Assembly (NCBI GenBank): GCA_964549615.1 | Contig: CAZJVP010000088.1 | Location: 1-64,000, forward strand | Length of the DNA: 64,000 nucleotides | Direction: 5' to 3' | DNA from: CAYVLA01 sp964549615 [NCBI: uncultured Thermococci archaeon] | GTDB taxonomy: Archaea > CAYQAE01 > CAYVLA01 | Shown here: one piece after another, positions 43,872 to 53,633 of the stretch | Position numbering within the stretch: position 1 is the first letter of the stretch | How the letters are laid out: every line of letters begins with the position of its first letter | The notes under the pieces: model-generated | What the model was told of the DNA's origin: nothing | Databases searched by the model: none | The model's input: the letters and a program-made list of their open reading frames with translations, nothing else | Program-made: the position numbers and the translations under genes

Positions 43872-45023
43872 ATGGCCGCAGCGCGGTCCATCTGGAAGAT
43901 CGCTTTCAGAAACCTGTCGGCCCAGAACACGACCACGATCCTGACCGTGGCGGCCATCGCAGTCTGCGTGATGACCTTCGTATCGATCTTCTCGATACTC
44001 GACGGCCTACAGCTCACCATCGAGAGCGTGATGAACAGATCCTACCAGCGCAGCGCCTTCGTCATCACGAGCTCGCACACGACGCTCTTCCACGAGAGCG
44101 CGATCCCGAGATCGGTCGCAGCCCGGTACAGGCAGATACCCCAGGTCTACGCCCTCTCGGAAGAGGACCTCGTGATGGGAACATGCAATGACGCGAACGT
44201 GCTACTGGCAGGCGTTGATCTGGAGGATCTCCGAGCGCTATACACCCTTCAGGGATTGGAAAGCGCAGCGGCCATCGGTCCCGGCGACTGCCTCGTCGGA
44301 GATACCCTTTCCGGAACCATCGGGGCCTCCGTGGGCACGAACCTGTCCGTAAGCACCGAACACGGCATGTTCGACCTCCGGGTGGCCGGGATATTCCGAA
44401 CGAGCACTCCGCTTGACGCGCAGATATTGGTCGACCGCAGTTACCTCTCCACCAGGATCCCCAAATTCGTCGTCAACTCTTCGATCCTGAGGATCCGAGT
44501 TCTAGACCCGTCCGACATATCCACGATCGCGGATTTCACCCGATCAAATTACCCCGAGCTTGCGATAAGGGAGGGAAAACAGGTGAGCAAGTTCTTCGAG
44601 AAATCGATCATCAACATCTCACGTCTGCTCAGCACGATCATCGTCTTCGTCGTGCTCCTCATGGTTCTCGGGATCTACAACTCCATGAACATGGTCGTGT
44701 CCGAGCGGAAATGGGAGATAGGAGTCATCAGGGCCATGGGAGCGAGGAGGTCATTCATCCACAGGCTCTTCATCCTCGAGAGCGCCATGCTCTCGGTTCT
44801 CGGCGGCCTCTTCGGCACTGCCTTGGGCATAGCATCTTCCCATGCAATAACCTCCTTCTTCTCGATCTTCGTGGCGGGCTCGTCAAGCGTGGTGCCGCTC
44901 ACCAAGATCAGCACGATCGGGTGGGCGATGGCTGCATCGCTTGCGATCGGGCTGGTGGGGGGAATGTTGCCCGCAAGCCGTGCCTCTAGAGTCGAGATCT
45001 CGGAGGCATTGTCGGAGGGATAG
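43872..45023 (+). CDS. ABC transporter permease with FtsX domain (MacB/LolC type)
   Basis: 383 residues from the ATG at 43872 (MAAARSIWKIAFRNLSAQNTTTI). Topology is classical: helix 1 (about 20-42), a MacB-like periplasmic core domain (about 45-240), then three C-terminal helices of the FtsX domain with NSMNMVVSERKWEIGVIRAMGARRSFI, the coupling motif that contacts the ATPase. It probably pairs with the divergent ATPase and with the fused permease at 45050 as a heterodimer. Such transporters are usually mechanotransducers or lipoprotein/lipid extractors rather than classic channels. Confidence 0.88.
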   Translation: MAAARSIWKIAFRNLSAQNTTTILTVAAIAVCVMTFVSIFSILDGLQLTIESVMNRSYQRSAFVITSSHTTLFHESAIPRSVAARYRQIPQVYALSEEDLVMGTCNDANVLLAGVDLEDLRALYTLQGLESAAAIGPGDCLVGDTLSGTIGASVGTNLSVSTEHGMFDLRVAGIFRTSTPLDAQILVDRSYLSTRIPKFVVNSSILRIRVLDPSDISTIADFTRSNYPELAIREGKQVSKFFEKSIINISRLLSTIIVFVVLLMVLGIYNSMNMVVSERKWEIGVIRAMGARRSFIHRLFILESAMLSVLGGLFGTALGIASSHAITSFFSIFVAGSSSVVPLTKISTIGWAMAASLAIGLVGGMLPASRASRVEISEALSEG

Positions 45024-45049
45024 GGATCGGCGCCAAGCTAGGCTTCGGC

Positions 45050-48000
45050 ATGAGGGTCTTCCCGAGGCGGAGGATGTGGCTGTCGCTGGTCGGCATCCTC
45101 GTCTGCGCCGTCCTCTTCTTCGGCATTCTCTCGGTGATATACTGGCTCAGGTTCTCCTCGAGCGCCTACTTCGGCGAGGCTCGCGACATATACGTCCTGG
45201 CGCGAAACAGATCTGCCACAGTGAAACAGTCCCAGATCCCGCTCGCCCTCGCACCCGCCCTTGCCAAGATGCCCGGAATAGAGGTCGTAAGCCCCGAGCT
45301 CTTCATCTACGGCGTCTTGAACGACAAGGCGGTCATAGTCCGGGGCATCTACCCCTACGACTTCCAACGCCTCGAGAGCCTTAGGGTGATCCAGGGCCGC
45401 TGGCTCAACGAAAAGGACATCATGGGGGCGGTGGCCGGCTACAACCTCGCCCGCAAATTGGGCCTTCGGGTGAACGACATCTACGTCCTATCCGGATCCG
45501 AGGTGGACGACTTCCTGACCATACAGATCGTGGGCATATTCCGGACAGGAGGAATGATAGATGACGATCTGCTGCTGAACATGAAATATGCCCGATTCCT
45601 CCAGCAGGAAACCCCCGAGGGCTATGCCTCGATCATACGCGTGAAGGCCAACACGACGATCTGGCCCACCGTGGACAGCATCTGGAAGGCCATCAGCGGC
45701 CCGCCGGCCGTCTCTTCCCTAAGATACCTTCCGGAGCGTCCAAACAACACCGAAAGGCTGGTGATAGCTTGCGAGGCGAAGGCCTATAGCGAGATAGGGT
45801 CCGTCATCCTCCAATACAACAAGTCCGGCAGCAAGACCGTCAACCAGAAGACCATGGAGATGGTCGGGCCCGCCACCTACCGAACCGAGATCGGTCCGGT
45901 GAAGGACTCATCCTGGATCCTGATGTGGGCCAAGGCCGTCGACGTCCTAGGACATGAGTCTTGCACCGATCCGGTGAACGTCTCGGTCACGGACGCCCTA
46001 GGCCCTGACATCTTCGACGTGGACGTTCAGCCGCCGCCCCCACAGACCAAGGACGACGACCTGACCGTCTCCTTCAAGGCCATCGACTCAAGCGAGCTCG
46101 TCAAGAACGTTACCGTCTACGCCTACAGCGCGGGGAGAAACATCTCAGTGGCACTGCCCGACTCAAGCGGCGGTCCGTACGTCGCACAGATCGGCAGGTT
46201 CGAGCCGGGCCAGCTTCTTGTCTGGATCTCGGCCAAGGACAGATTCGATAATCCCAGCCTGACGGGCTTCTATACCTACCGCATACTCAACAGAACCGAT
46301 CAATCCGCACCCGAGATCTCCGACATCCTCTACGTGCCAATGCCCCCGTACGACAACTCCACCGTCAACATCACGGTGCGGATAAGGGACGATTCCAACA
46401 TCACGATCGCGAGGATCATGTACGACTTCCAGCTCAGGGGGACGCACTTCAACGCGACGCTTGCGCTGAACCGGAGCGCAGAGAAGGACCTGTGGACCGC
46501 CACGCTGGGTCCATTCCCGGGCGCAACCAACGTGCACCTCAAGGTATATGCGCAGGACGAGTTCGGCAATGCAGGCTACTCCCAACCTAAGGAGCTCTCC
46601 ATACGGTACTCGGAACCTCCGGAGGAGTTCTTCGTCTACAGGTTCCCCTTCGCCTCCATCCCGGGCATCAACAACCTGCTGTTCATGTATCTTTACGACG
46701 CATCCGAGATAGCTAGGGTGGACGTAACCTTCTACGACAGGGGCATGTGGAGGAACCTCTCGATACCTGTGAACGTCACGACATTCAGGGACCCTCTCCT
46801 GCTGGGCAGGCTGATCGCGGGAACCAAGCTGTATTCGGTGGCCATGACGGACGCAAAGAACCAGACCACCAGGACCCCCGTCGCGGGGCAGAACAGCTTC
46901 CTCGTCTCAAAGCAACCGCCGTCTGCGTACAGCATCGTCTATCCCGCGAGGGTGCTTCCGGGCGAGTACGTGGCTGTGTCCTTCAACGTGTCCTCTCTTT
47001 TCCCGATCTCGCGCGTGTACGTGACCGACTCCAGGGACGTGATCGTCCCCGGCAACTGGACGGGCTCGAAATACGTCAGCAGACTGGGACCATACTGGCG
47101 GCCCGGCCAGTACAGCTTCGTCGTAACGGTCGAGGACTTCGCCGGGAACGTGTACCGATCGCCCCAGATGCAGCTTACGGTCCTTGAGAGCGCGATACAG
47201 GACATCGACTTTTCTCCTAATCCCCCAATTCTGGGGGAGAACCTGACCGTCACGTGCAGAATCGTTGGCGATTCTCCGGGGGCAAGCGTCGACCTCATCG
47301 CCCCCATGGGAGCAAAGAACCCTCGAACCCCCATGTCGATGCAAGGCAGCTTGAGGAGCGCAACCATCACCATCGATCAGCCCGGAGTGATCGCCTTCTC
47401 GATCGAGGCAAGGATCGGGAACGAGATCTACAGATCGGAAACCCAACGCATCGTCGTCGCCTCCTTCGAGACTTCCCTCTTTACTGCACACCGCCCCTCA
47501 TATCCTACCTCCACCGACGGCGTCGTGATTCAGATCCGTTGCCGGGACGCAGAGCAGATCTACGCCGTCATCCTCAACTGGACGAACGGAACCTACGGCA
47601 AGAGGGAGATCTGGACCCCTAGGACCCCTTATTTCGCGGTCGACTTTCGCCCCGGGACTCAGACCTCGGACGTACTCTACCGGCTGGAGATCCACGGATC
47701 GAAGGGCGTGATCAGGTACCCTGACGCGATGAACGAGTGGATCACGGTCCCGATCGCGCGCAACCTCTTCGACCCACCCGAGATCAAGGGCTACGCGCTC
47801 GCCCCGCAGACCTACATCAACCTGGCTGGAGCGAGGCCCAGCGACTTCCTGATCGCCGCCTCTTGCGACGTGGCCGACGTGGAGGGCTTGTCCAAGGTCT
47901 GGATCGAGTACAAGGTCGGCGAGACTTCCTATGCGGACCCGCTCTTTCCTTCCGCGGACCCGTACGCGGCGTTCGCCGGCAGGTACGTGGCCTACCTCGG

Positions 48001-51000
48001 GCCCTTCCCCTTGAACACCACGATAACGGCGCGGATGCTAGCCACCGATATCGCAGGGAAGACCTCGTCAACTCCCTACTTCGAATACACCCTCACGGAC
48101 AACCAACCTCCAGACATCACCCAGGTCTACCACGATCCCCTCAACCCCAACCCAAGCCAGGAGGTCACGATCGGCTGCGAGGTCACGGACGACTCGGGGG
48201 TGAAGGAGGTGCTCCTCGTTGTGAACGAAACTAGGGGCGAGTATTCGGAGAGAATGAACAAGTATGGGAACAAGTACACCTTGCGGATCGTTTCCCCCTC
48301 GGCCGGGCAGACCATCTCGTACAGCATACGGGCAACGGACAACTACGGCAATTCGAACCAGACCGCCTGGCTCAGCATTCGCTCGGTCGACATCAACCCG
48401 CCCGAGATCAGCGAAGTCATCCAGGTACCAGCCCAACCCACCGACAAGCAGACCGTGAACATCACCGTCGTCCTGATCGACTGGGAGGACGCCATCCAGA
48501 ACGTCACCCTGCTCTGGTACCAGTACACCTGGAAGCAGAAGACCCAGGAGGGAGGGAAGGGCTGGCTCACCCGCACCTTCACCATCAACGCATCGGAGTT
48601 GGAGCCCGGCATCGACGTGCGCTACAAGATCGAGGCCTACGACCGGTCCGGCAACAAGGCCGTGTACCCCAAGATACTGCAGCCCGAGTCCGTCGCCCGG
48701 ACCCTAGCTCATCTCGGTCAACGGGGTCTGGAACCCTACCTCACGTTCAGGGTGATCGACCGCACGCCTCCCAGCCTTCACCTGGAGTTCTCTCCCTCGG
48801 AGCCCAACGAACTGCAGACCGTGACCTTCTCCATCCGTGCCTCCGATAACCATCTGCTGAGGAACGTCACCCTCGTTCTCTTCGTCGATGAGGATGACCG
48901 CGGTTATCGTTGGGTCATGGGACGCCCAAGCTTCGAGGAAGAGGTATCGTCCGGCCCGCTTCGCGCAGGAGGGACGGTGGTCTGCTATCTTGAGGCATAC
49001 GATCATTCCGGCAACCACGCTCGCTACCCGGACTCCTGGAACCTCAGCATTCCGGTCAAGATCCTGCAATGGGGCGGACTCATTGCCAGGATAGACCCGA
49101 CCGTCAACGTCGAGGTTTCGGGCCCGGCCAGCTTCTCGGAGGACATGGCTAGACAGGGTGCCGGAAAGATAGTCGCCAGCATAAACGGGATCTTGTTCAT
49201 GACCTTTCTGGCGACGATCGCGGGGATAGGCAACATAATCTACAGCTCGATCTACAAGTCCAAGCGAGAGATCGGGATCGTACGCACCCTGGGCGGGAGC
49301 AAGAAGTTCGTAACCCTCTTGGTCACATGCGTCACCGTCCTCATCGGATTTTTCGCCGGCCTTATGGGTTGCGGGATCGCCTACCTACTGATGGTCGTCC
49401 TGTCAAGGCTCGGCGCAAGCCTCGCATGGGTAACCCTGAGGCCTACCTTCGACCTGCTGGTGTTTGGGGCTACCGTGGCGGCGTCGGTCACCATCAGCGT
49501 CTTCGGCGGACTGGTGGCCCTCGGGAGGCTTTTCTCCTACACCCCGATCGAATCGATCAGAAAGCTCGTGCCTCCTGCGCCGAAAGAAAGGGAACCGACA
49601 TACATCGAGAACACCAAGGCCTTCTCCACCAAGACCATCGCCGTCCTCCTGCTGCTGATCGTCCCGGCAGCCGCTATGATCCGGCTGTATCCCACCCGGA
49701 TCTCGGGAATGCCCTTTGACCCCGACTCATGGCTACACCTCCAAGCCGCCAAGGACATGGCAATCTCGCACCAGATCCGCCTAGACTACGACTCGCGCGA
49801 GCTGCAGGCCGTGAGCGCGCTGCCCGGCCTGAACATCCTCCTTCTGTTCGCCCAACAACTCACCGGTACCCAGCTGCTCCCGGCTAGGCTGCTGACCCCT
49901 CTGGCGAGCTCTCTCGGCCTCCTATTCGCATTCGCGCTGGCCAGGAGAGTCTCTCGAAGCGCGTTGGCCGGCGCCGTAGCCTGCCTTGTCCTCGCCTTCG
50001 CTGGCTTCTATTCAAACCGGACGGCGGCCCTCACGAAGGAGGCCTTGGGGCTCCAGCTCCTTCTATTCTGCCTGCTCCTGCTGTACGTCGGGCGACAGCT
50101 TCGAAGCGCCAAGCTCAAGGGTCTGACTTTCCTCGCGTCGGTTGCGCTGGCCCTGACCCATCATCTCACGGCCATCTACTTCCTGCTCATCCTGGTCGGA
50201 TACCTTGCCCTGGTCAACCTCCTCAGCTACTCCAGGGGCACCCTTGATCGCCAGGAGGCCCGGCAGGATGTGCTCCTGTTCACGGCCGTCCTGATCAGCT
50301 TCATGATCATAACTCTCACGCTGGGAAAGTACGAAACGAAGATGCCGTTGCAGGATGCGCTCCTGATCATCTCCCTTTTCTACGTCGTCATAGGCTTCGG
50401 CAGGCTCCTTCTATCGTCAGCCTTCATGAATCGGCATCGGCGAATGATCACGCTGATGTCTGCAGGCGCGATGGTCGCCTTCCCCATCCTCGCCCACCGC
50501 GCAGGCCTCTTCTCATACGCTCCGTGGGAGCAGTTCATGCCCATGCTGGCCCCCCACCTCGTGCTCCTGGCCATTGCCGTGCTCGGCTTATTCCCTGTGT
50601 CGATTCTTTCCGAGGAGCAGAAGGCCTTCCTCCTGGCCTGGATATCGGCGGTTCTGCCGTTCGTCTTGTTCGGGGTGGTAAAGAGGGACATCTTGGGCTA
50701 CATCCTTCTGTTCCGGAACATCGCCTATGGCTACCAACTGGCGGCCCTCATGCTTGCGATAGCGGTCGTCTACGCATACAAGCGGTTTGAATCAGGTCGG
50801 CCGACCCGCCTGAGAAGGCTCGCCATCGCCATTGGAATCATTCTCCTCATTTGCGATATGGGTCTGGCCTCCTACATGGGATTCCTGTCCCAAGACTACG
50901 AGCTAAAGGATCTCTACTATCCGCGGGAGATGAGCGCCGCCCTGAAGGTGAATGCATCGACCCTGCGCGGGCAGCTGGTGGGCGCGGACGAGCGTGGCCG

Positions 51001-51289
51001 GAGGCTGCTCCTGTACGTCACCGGCGAAGACGGCGACCAGGTGACCACATACGTGTACCTGGTTCGGGTCGAGAAATACATCATAAACCAGTACTACCGC
51101 AGGTACTTTGAGATGACGGACAGGCCGCTCACCCACATCTTCCTGTATTCGGACATGTACAGGGTCGGATTCATCGACTCGGTCATCTTCAGGGATATCC
51201 CGAGGCTGCGTCTCAACAGGTTTGAGGATGTCGTCTTCGACAACGGCGACGATAAGCTGATCTACGTGGCAAGAAAGGACTGGCCATAG
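45050..51289 (+). CDS. Giant fusion: FtsX-type ABC permease, Ig-like ectodomain, GT-C glycosyltransferase
   Basis: 2079 residues in one uninterrupted frame. Residues 9-35 are membrane helix 1, and about 40-245 a MacB-type core. About 300-1350 hold a long series of Ig/FnIII-like domains with repeated [DN]..PPDI or PPEIS starts and many N-x-S/T sites. About 1370-1500 is the FtsX three-helix domain with the coupling motif SKREIGIVRTLGGSKKF. About 1515-2079 is a GT-C-like unit: a first external loop with DPDSWLHL (acidic catalytic motif at about 1556), then about ten more helices and a C-terminal globular part with a REMSAALKVNAS segment. GT-C enzymes use polyprenyl-linked sugars on the outer face. 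The fusion implies that sugar transfer is tied to an ABC-driven machine. Confidence 0.85.
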   Translation: MRVFPRRRMWLSLVGILVCAVLFFGILSVIYWLRFSSSAYFGEARDIYVLARNRSATVKQSQIPLALAPALAKMPGIEVVSPELFIYGVLNDKAVIVRGIYPYDFQRLESLRVIQGRWLNEKDIMGAVAGYNLARKLGLRVNDIYVLSGSEVDDFLTIQIVGIFRTGGMIDDDLLLNMKYARFLQQETPEGYASIIRVKANTTIWPTVDSIWKAISGPPAVSSLRYLPERPNNTERLVIACEAKAYSEIGSVILQYNKSGSKTVNQKTMEMVGPATYRTEIGPVKDSSWILMWAKAVDVLGHESCTDPVNVSVTDALGPDIFDVDVQPPPPQTKDDDLTVSFKAIDSSELVKNVTVYAYSAGRNISVALPDSSGGPYVAQIGRFEPGQLLVWISAKDRFDNPSLTGFYTYRILNRTDQSAPEISDILYVPMPPYDNSTVNITVRIRDDSNITIARIMYDFQLRGTHFNATLALNRSAEKDLWTATLGPFPGATNVHLKVYAQDEFGNAGYSQPKELSIRYSEPPEEFFVYRFPFASIPGINNLLFMYLYDASEIARVDVTFYDRGMWRNLSIPVNVTTFRDPLLLGRLIAGTKLYSVAMTDAKNQTTRTPVAGQNSFLVSKQPPSAYSIVYPARVLPGEYVAVSFNVSSLFPISRVYVTDSRDVIVPGNWTGSKYVSRLGPYWRPGQYSFVVTVEDFAGNVYRSPQMQLTVLESAIQDIDFSPNPPILGENLTVTCRIVGDSPGASVDLIAPMGAKNPRTPMSMQGSLRSATITIDQPGVIAFSIEARIGNEIYRSETQRIVVASFETSLFTAHRPSYPTSTDGVVIQIRCRDAEQIYAVILNWTNGTYGKREIWTPRTPYFAVDFRPGTQTSDVLYRLEIHGSKGVIRYPDAMNEWITVPIARNLFDPPEIKGYALAPQTYINLAGARPSDFLIAASCDVADVEGLSKVWIEYKVGETSYADPLFPSADPYAAFAGRYVAYLGPFPLNTTITARMLATDIAGKTSSTPYFEYTLTDNQPPDITQVYHDPLNPNPSQEVTIGCEVTDDSGVKEVLLVVNETRGEYSERMNKYGNKYTLRIVSPSAGQTISYSIRATDNYGNSNQTAWLSIRSVDINPPEISEVIQVPAQPTDKQTVNITVVLIDWEDAIQNVTLLWYQYTWKQKTQEGGKGWLTRTFTINASELEPGIDVRYKIEAYDRSGNKAVYPKILQPESVARTLAHLGQRGLEPYLTFRVIDRTPPSLHLEFSPSEPNELQTVTFSIRASDNHLLRNVTLVLFVDEDDRGYRWVMGRPSFEEEVSSGPLRAGGTVVCYLEAYDHSGNHARYPDSWNLSIPVKILQWGGLIARIDPTVNVEVSGPASFSEDMARQGAGKIVASINGILFMTFLATIAGIGNIIYSSIYKSKREIGIVRTLGGSKKFVTLLVTCVTVLIGFFAGLMGCGIAYLLMVVLSRLGASLAWVTLRPTFDLLVFGATVAASVTISVFGGLVALGRLFSYTPIESIRKLVPPAPKEREPTYIENTKAFSTKTIAVLLLLIVPAAAMIRLYPTRISGMPFDPDSWLHLQAAKDMAISHQIRLDYDSRELQAVSALPGLNILLLFAQQLTGTQLLPARLLTPLASSLGLLFAFALARRVSRSALAGAVACLVLAFAGFYSNRTAALTKEALGLQLLLFCLLLLYVGRQLRSAKLKGLTFLASVALALTHHLTAIYFLLILVGYLALVNLLSYSRGTLDRQEARQDVLLFTAVLISFMIITLTLGKYETKMPLQDALLIISLFYVVIGFGRLLLSSAFMNRHRRMITLMSAGAMVAFPILAHRAGLFSYAPWEQFMPMLAPHLVLLAIAVLGLFPVSILSEEQKAFLLAWISAVLPFVLFGVVKRDILGYILLFRNIAYGYQLAALMLAIAVVYAYKRFESGRPTRLRRLAIAIGIILLICDMGLASYMGFLSQDYELKDLYYPREMSAALKVNASTLRGQLVGADERGRRLLLYVTGEDGDQVTTYVYLVRVEKYIINQYYRRYFEMTDRPLTHIFLYSDMYRVGFIDSVIFRDIPRLRLNRFEDVVFDNGDDKLIYVARKDWP

Positions 51290-51300
51290 GGGGCCTGCGG

Positions 51301-52101
51301 GTGAGCAAGAGATTCGCTCTGAGGGTTGACATCGACACCGTCCGCGGGCTTTTGGACGGAGTCCCCCCGCTGCTCAGAATCTGCGAGGACCTCGACATCA
51401 GGGCGACATTCTTCGCGACGGTGGGAACCGACACGACGGCAAGAGCCTTCCTCGTCGCCCCTCGGCTTCGCAGGCATAAGGTGATCAACCCGCTGTCGAA
51501 GTACGGGCTGCGCGAGTTGCTGGGATCTACGGTCGGACGAAGATTCTCGCCTCATGCCGAGAGAATCCGGGCCATCGAGAAGCAAGGACACGAGGTCCAG
51601 CTCCACTGCTACAACCATCTCGAGTGGGTCAGGAAGATCGGGCATGCCGATGTGCCGACGGCCCTATCCATGATCAAACGGGGCGCGACAGCCTTTGAGA
51701 CCATCATGGGCAGACGCCCGGAGGGGTTCGCATCACCCTCGTTCAAGGTGACCGACGCGGTCTTGGATGCGGAGGAAAAGCTCGCCTTCAAGTACGCAAG
51801 CGATTACAAGACGGAGGGCCACGGGCGCCCCTTCAGGCAGAACGGGCGATCCGTGCTCCAGATACCCGTGAACACGCCCTTGATCGAGGACCGGGTCGCC
51901 GAGGGCGTGCCCGACGATCGCATACTCTCCGAGTTGGTGGGGATCATCAAGAACAGCTCCCTCACCGTAATGTATATCCACGCCTGCTACGAGCCGCTCC
52001 TGAAACCACAACTCCTGCGCTCAGTGCTCCAAGGCGCCTTGGGACTCGCGGAGAGCGTCACCTTCACGGAGATCTGGCGGGATTGGAATCCATCAGAATA
52101 G
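51301..52101 (+). CDS. Polysaccharide deacetylase, ArnD-like
   Basis: 266 residues from a GTG 11 nt after the giant gene. It opens with FALRVDIDTVRGLLDGVP, the strand and Asp pair characteristic of ArnD (4-deoxy-4-formamidoarabinose-phosphoundecaprenol deformylase). RATFFATVG, GHEVQLHCYNHLEW (metal His residues) and GFASPSFKVTD follow. The NodB fold removes N-formyl or N-acetyl groups with a divalent metal. It lies between a GT-C enzyme and a GT4, as in the Arn operon. No signal peptide is visible, so like ArnD it would act from the inner side. The exact sugar is unknown. Confidence 0.8.
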   Translation: MSKRFALRVDIDTVRGLLDGVPPLLRICEDLDIRATFFATVGTDTTARAFLVAPRLRRHKVINPLSKYGLRELLGSTVGRRFSPHAERIRAIEKQGHEVQLHCYNHLEWVRKIGHADVPTALSMIKRGATAFETIMGRRPEGFASPSFKVTDAVLDAEEKLAFKYASDYKTEGHGRPFRQNGRSVLQIPVNTPLIEDRVAEGVPDDRILSELVGIIKNSSLTVMYIHACYEPLLKPQLLRSVLQGALGLAESVTFTEIWRDWNPSE

Positions 52102-53255
52102 CCCTGATATACGAGCTCGGACCGACCGACGACGGGTCCTTCCTCGGCGGAATAGAGTCGCACATCCTAGGGCTTGCCAGGGAGCTTGCCAGAGAGCATG
52201 AAGTAACCCTGCTGACCGGAATGATCCCCGGAGCGAGGCGCAGGACGCGGATGGATGGTTTCACCATCGTAAGGTGCGACGCGCTCGGGCTTTTGGCGCG
52301 GACCTGGAACCCGACAAACCTGACGAATGCACGCCAGCTATTCTCGATCCCCACATTCTCTGCGGGCGGGCTCAATGTAGATGCGGACATCTACCATGGC
52401 CACGTGTATGCGTCAGGCCTCGTCGCCCTCGTTCTAGCGAGGCTGCGGCGAGCACGCGCCATCAACACGATTCACGGATCCTACTATGAACACTGGCATG
52501 AGATCACCAGCTCAACGCTCAAGTCGACGGCATACAGGGTATCCGAAAGGGTCCTTGCGACCTTCCTTGCTAAACGATGCCATCGGCAGATTCATACCGC
52601 AACGGATTTTGCGGAGAAGGTTAGGATCTGGAGCGGCGCGCATGAGAAGATCAAGGTCATCCTGAATGGCGTTGACGCCGACAGGTTCTCGCCGGACGTT
52701 GAGCCCCTGCAGCGCTATGAGCGGCCAGTCGTCATGACCGTTCGGAGGCTGGTGCCCAAAAACGGCGTGCGCTACTTCGTCGAGGCCCGGCGGCACCTAG
52801 CAACAGATGCCCAGTTCGTGGTCGTCGGCGACGGCCCTGAGAGGCCGGCCCTCGAGAAGCAGGCACGGGACCTCGGACTGTCGGGCAAGGTAAGCTTCCT
52901 TGGAGCAGTTCCCAACGATCGGCTTCCCCGCGTGCTGGCTTCAGCGGACGTCGTTGTCGTGCCGAGCATCGTGGAGGCATCCAGCATCTCGCTATTGGAG
53001 GCCATGGCCATGGAGAAGCCGTGCGTCGTGACCAACATCCCGGGCATCGACGAGGTGGCCAGTCCCGATAGGACCCTAATGGTGCCTGTGGCGGATCCCC
53101 GGGCGATAGCTGGGGCCGTCGACATCCTGTTGACCGACCCCTCGGCCCGGGCTTCATTGGGCAGAAAGGCAAGACAGTACGTCGTGTCCGAACGGTCCCA
53201 GAGAATCGTTGCCCGGCAGACCCTGGCAGTCTATAAAGAGGCCCTCGGGTGCTAG
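52083..53255 (+). CDS. GT4 family glycosyltransferase
   Basis: 390 residues, overlapping the deacetylase by 19 nt with a TTG start. The N-terminal Rossmann domain has LGGIESHILGLAREL (GG.E acceptor loop) and NTIHGSYYEHW. The C-terminal domain has IKVILNGVDADRFSP, GDGPERPALEKQA, VSFLGAVP and PSIVEASSISLLEAMAMEKPCV, the E-x7-E sugar-nucleotide motif of the GT-B fold. Retaining transferases of this group extend glycolipids or lipid-linked glycans on the cytoplasmic face. Acceptor unknown. Confidence 0.9.
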   Translation: MESIRIALIYELGPTDDGSFLGGIESHILGLARELAREHEVTLLTGMIPGARRRTRMDGFTIVRCDALGLLARTWNPTNLTNARQLFSIPTFSAGGLNVDADIYHGHVYASGLVALVLARLRRARAINTIHGSYYEHWHEITSSTLKSTAYRVSERVLATFLAKRCHRQIHTATDFAEKVRIWSGAHEKIKVILNGVDADRFSPDVEPLQRYERPVVMTVRRLVPKNGVRYFVEARRHLATDAQFVVVGDGPERPALEKQARDLGLSGKVSFLGAVPNDRLPRVLASADVVVVPSIVEASSISLLEAMAMEKPCVVTNIPGIDEVASPDRTLMVPVADPRAIAGAVDILLTDPSARASLGRKARQYVVSERSQRIVARQTLAVYKEALGC

Positions 53256-53628
53256 GCCCGCGAAAGCAGCAGTGCCGCGAGTATGCCGAGCGCTATGCCC
53301 GCTGAGACCCTGATGCTCAGCCTTCCGCCCAACGCCTACAGGCACAGCGCCGCAAACACCACGTTCCCCAGCACCATCACGAGGTTGAGCCCAACAATCC
53401 CGGCACATCGTTGGAGAGAAGCGCCAGATCGAATGCCAGGACGAGCAACCCCATGGCCAGAACGCTCTAGACGTACGGGTTTCTCGCCAGAGAGGCGATG
53501 TAGGACCCCTCGAAAAACCCGGGCAGGTCGGTCCTCTCCAGCCGCGAGGCTGCCACCTTGTGAAGGAAGGGGTTCGCACCGCTGAGCAGCCCCGCCGCGA
53601 TCGCAAAGAGCAGTATCCTCGTTTCCAA
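53252..53628 (-). pseudogene. Broken EamA/DMT-type small transporter
   Basis: The minus strand reads LLFAIAAGLLSGANPFLHKVAA, LARNPYV, a TAG, then SVLAMGLLVLAFDLALL, a frameshift, GLNLVMVLGNVVFAALCL, a second TAG, and ALGGRLSIRVSAGIALGILAALLL. Joined, this is a four-helix EmrE/EamA-like protein of about 120 residues. Both stops fall where such proteins have Trp (NPYVW, LW), as if TGG had become TAG. Two stops and a frameshift mean it is dead. It starts 6 nt after the archaeosortase stop, as part of the same operon. Confidence 0.7.
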
Positions 53629-53633
53629 GATGC

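Noticed and set aside
53252-53628. Read-through of UAG as pyrrolysine in the EamA-type gene
   Set aside because: The stops replace expected Trp, a frameshift is also present, and no pyl genes are in the window, so decay is the simpler reading.
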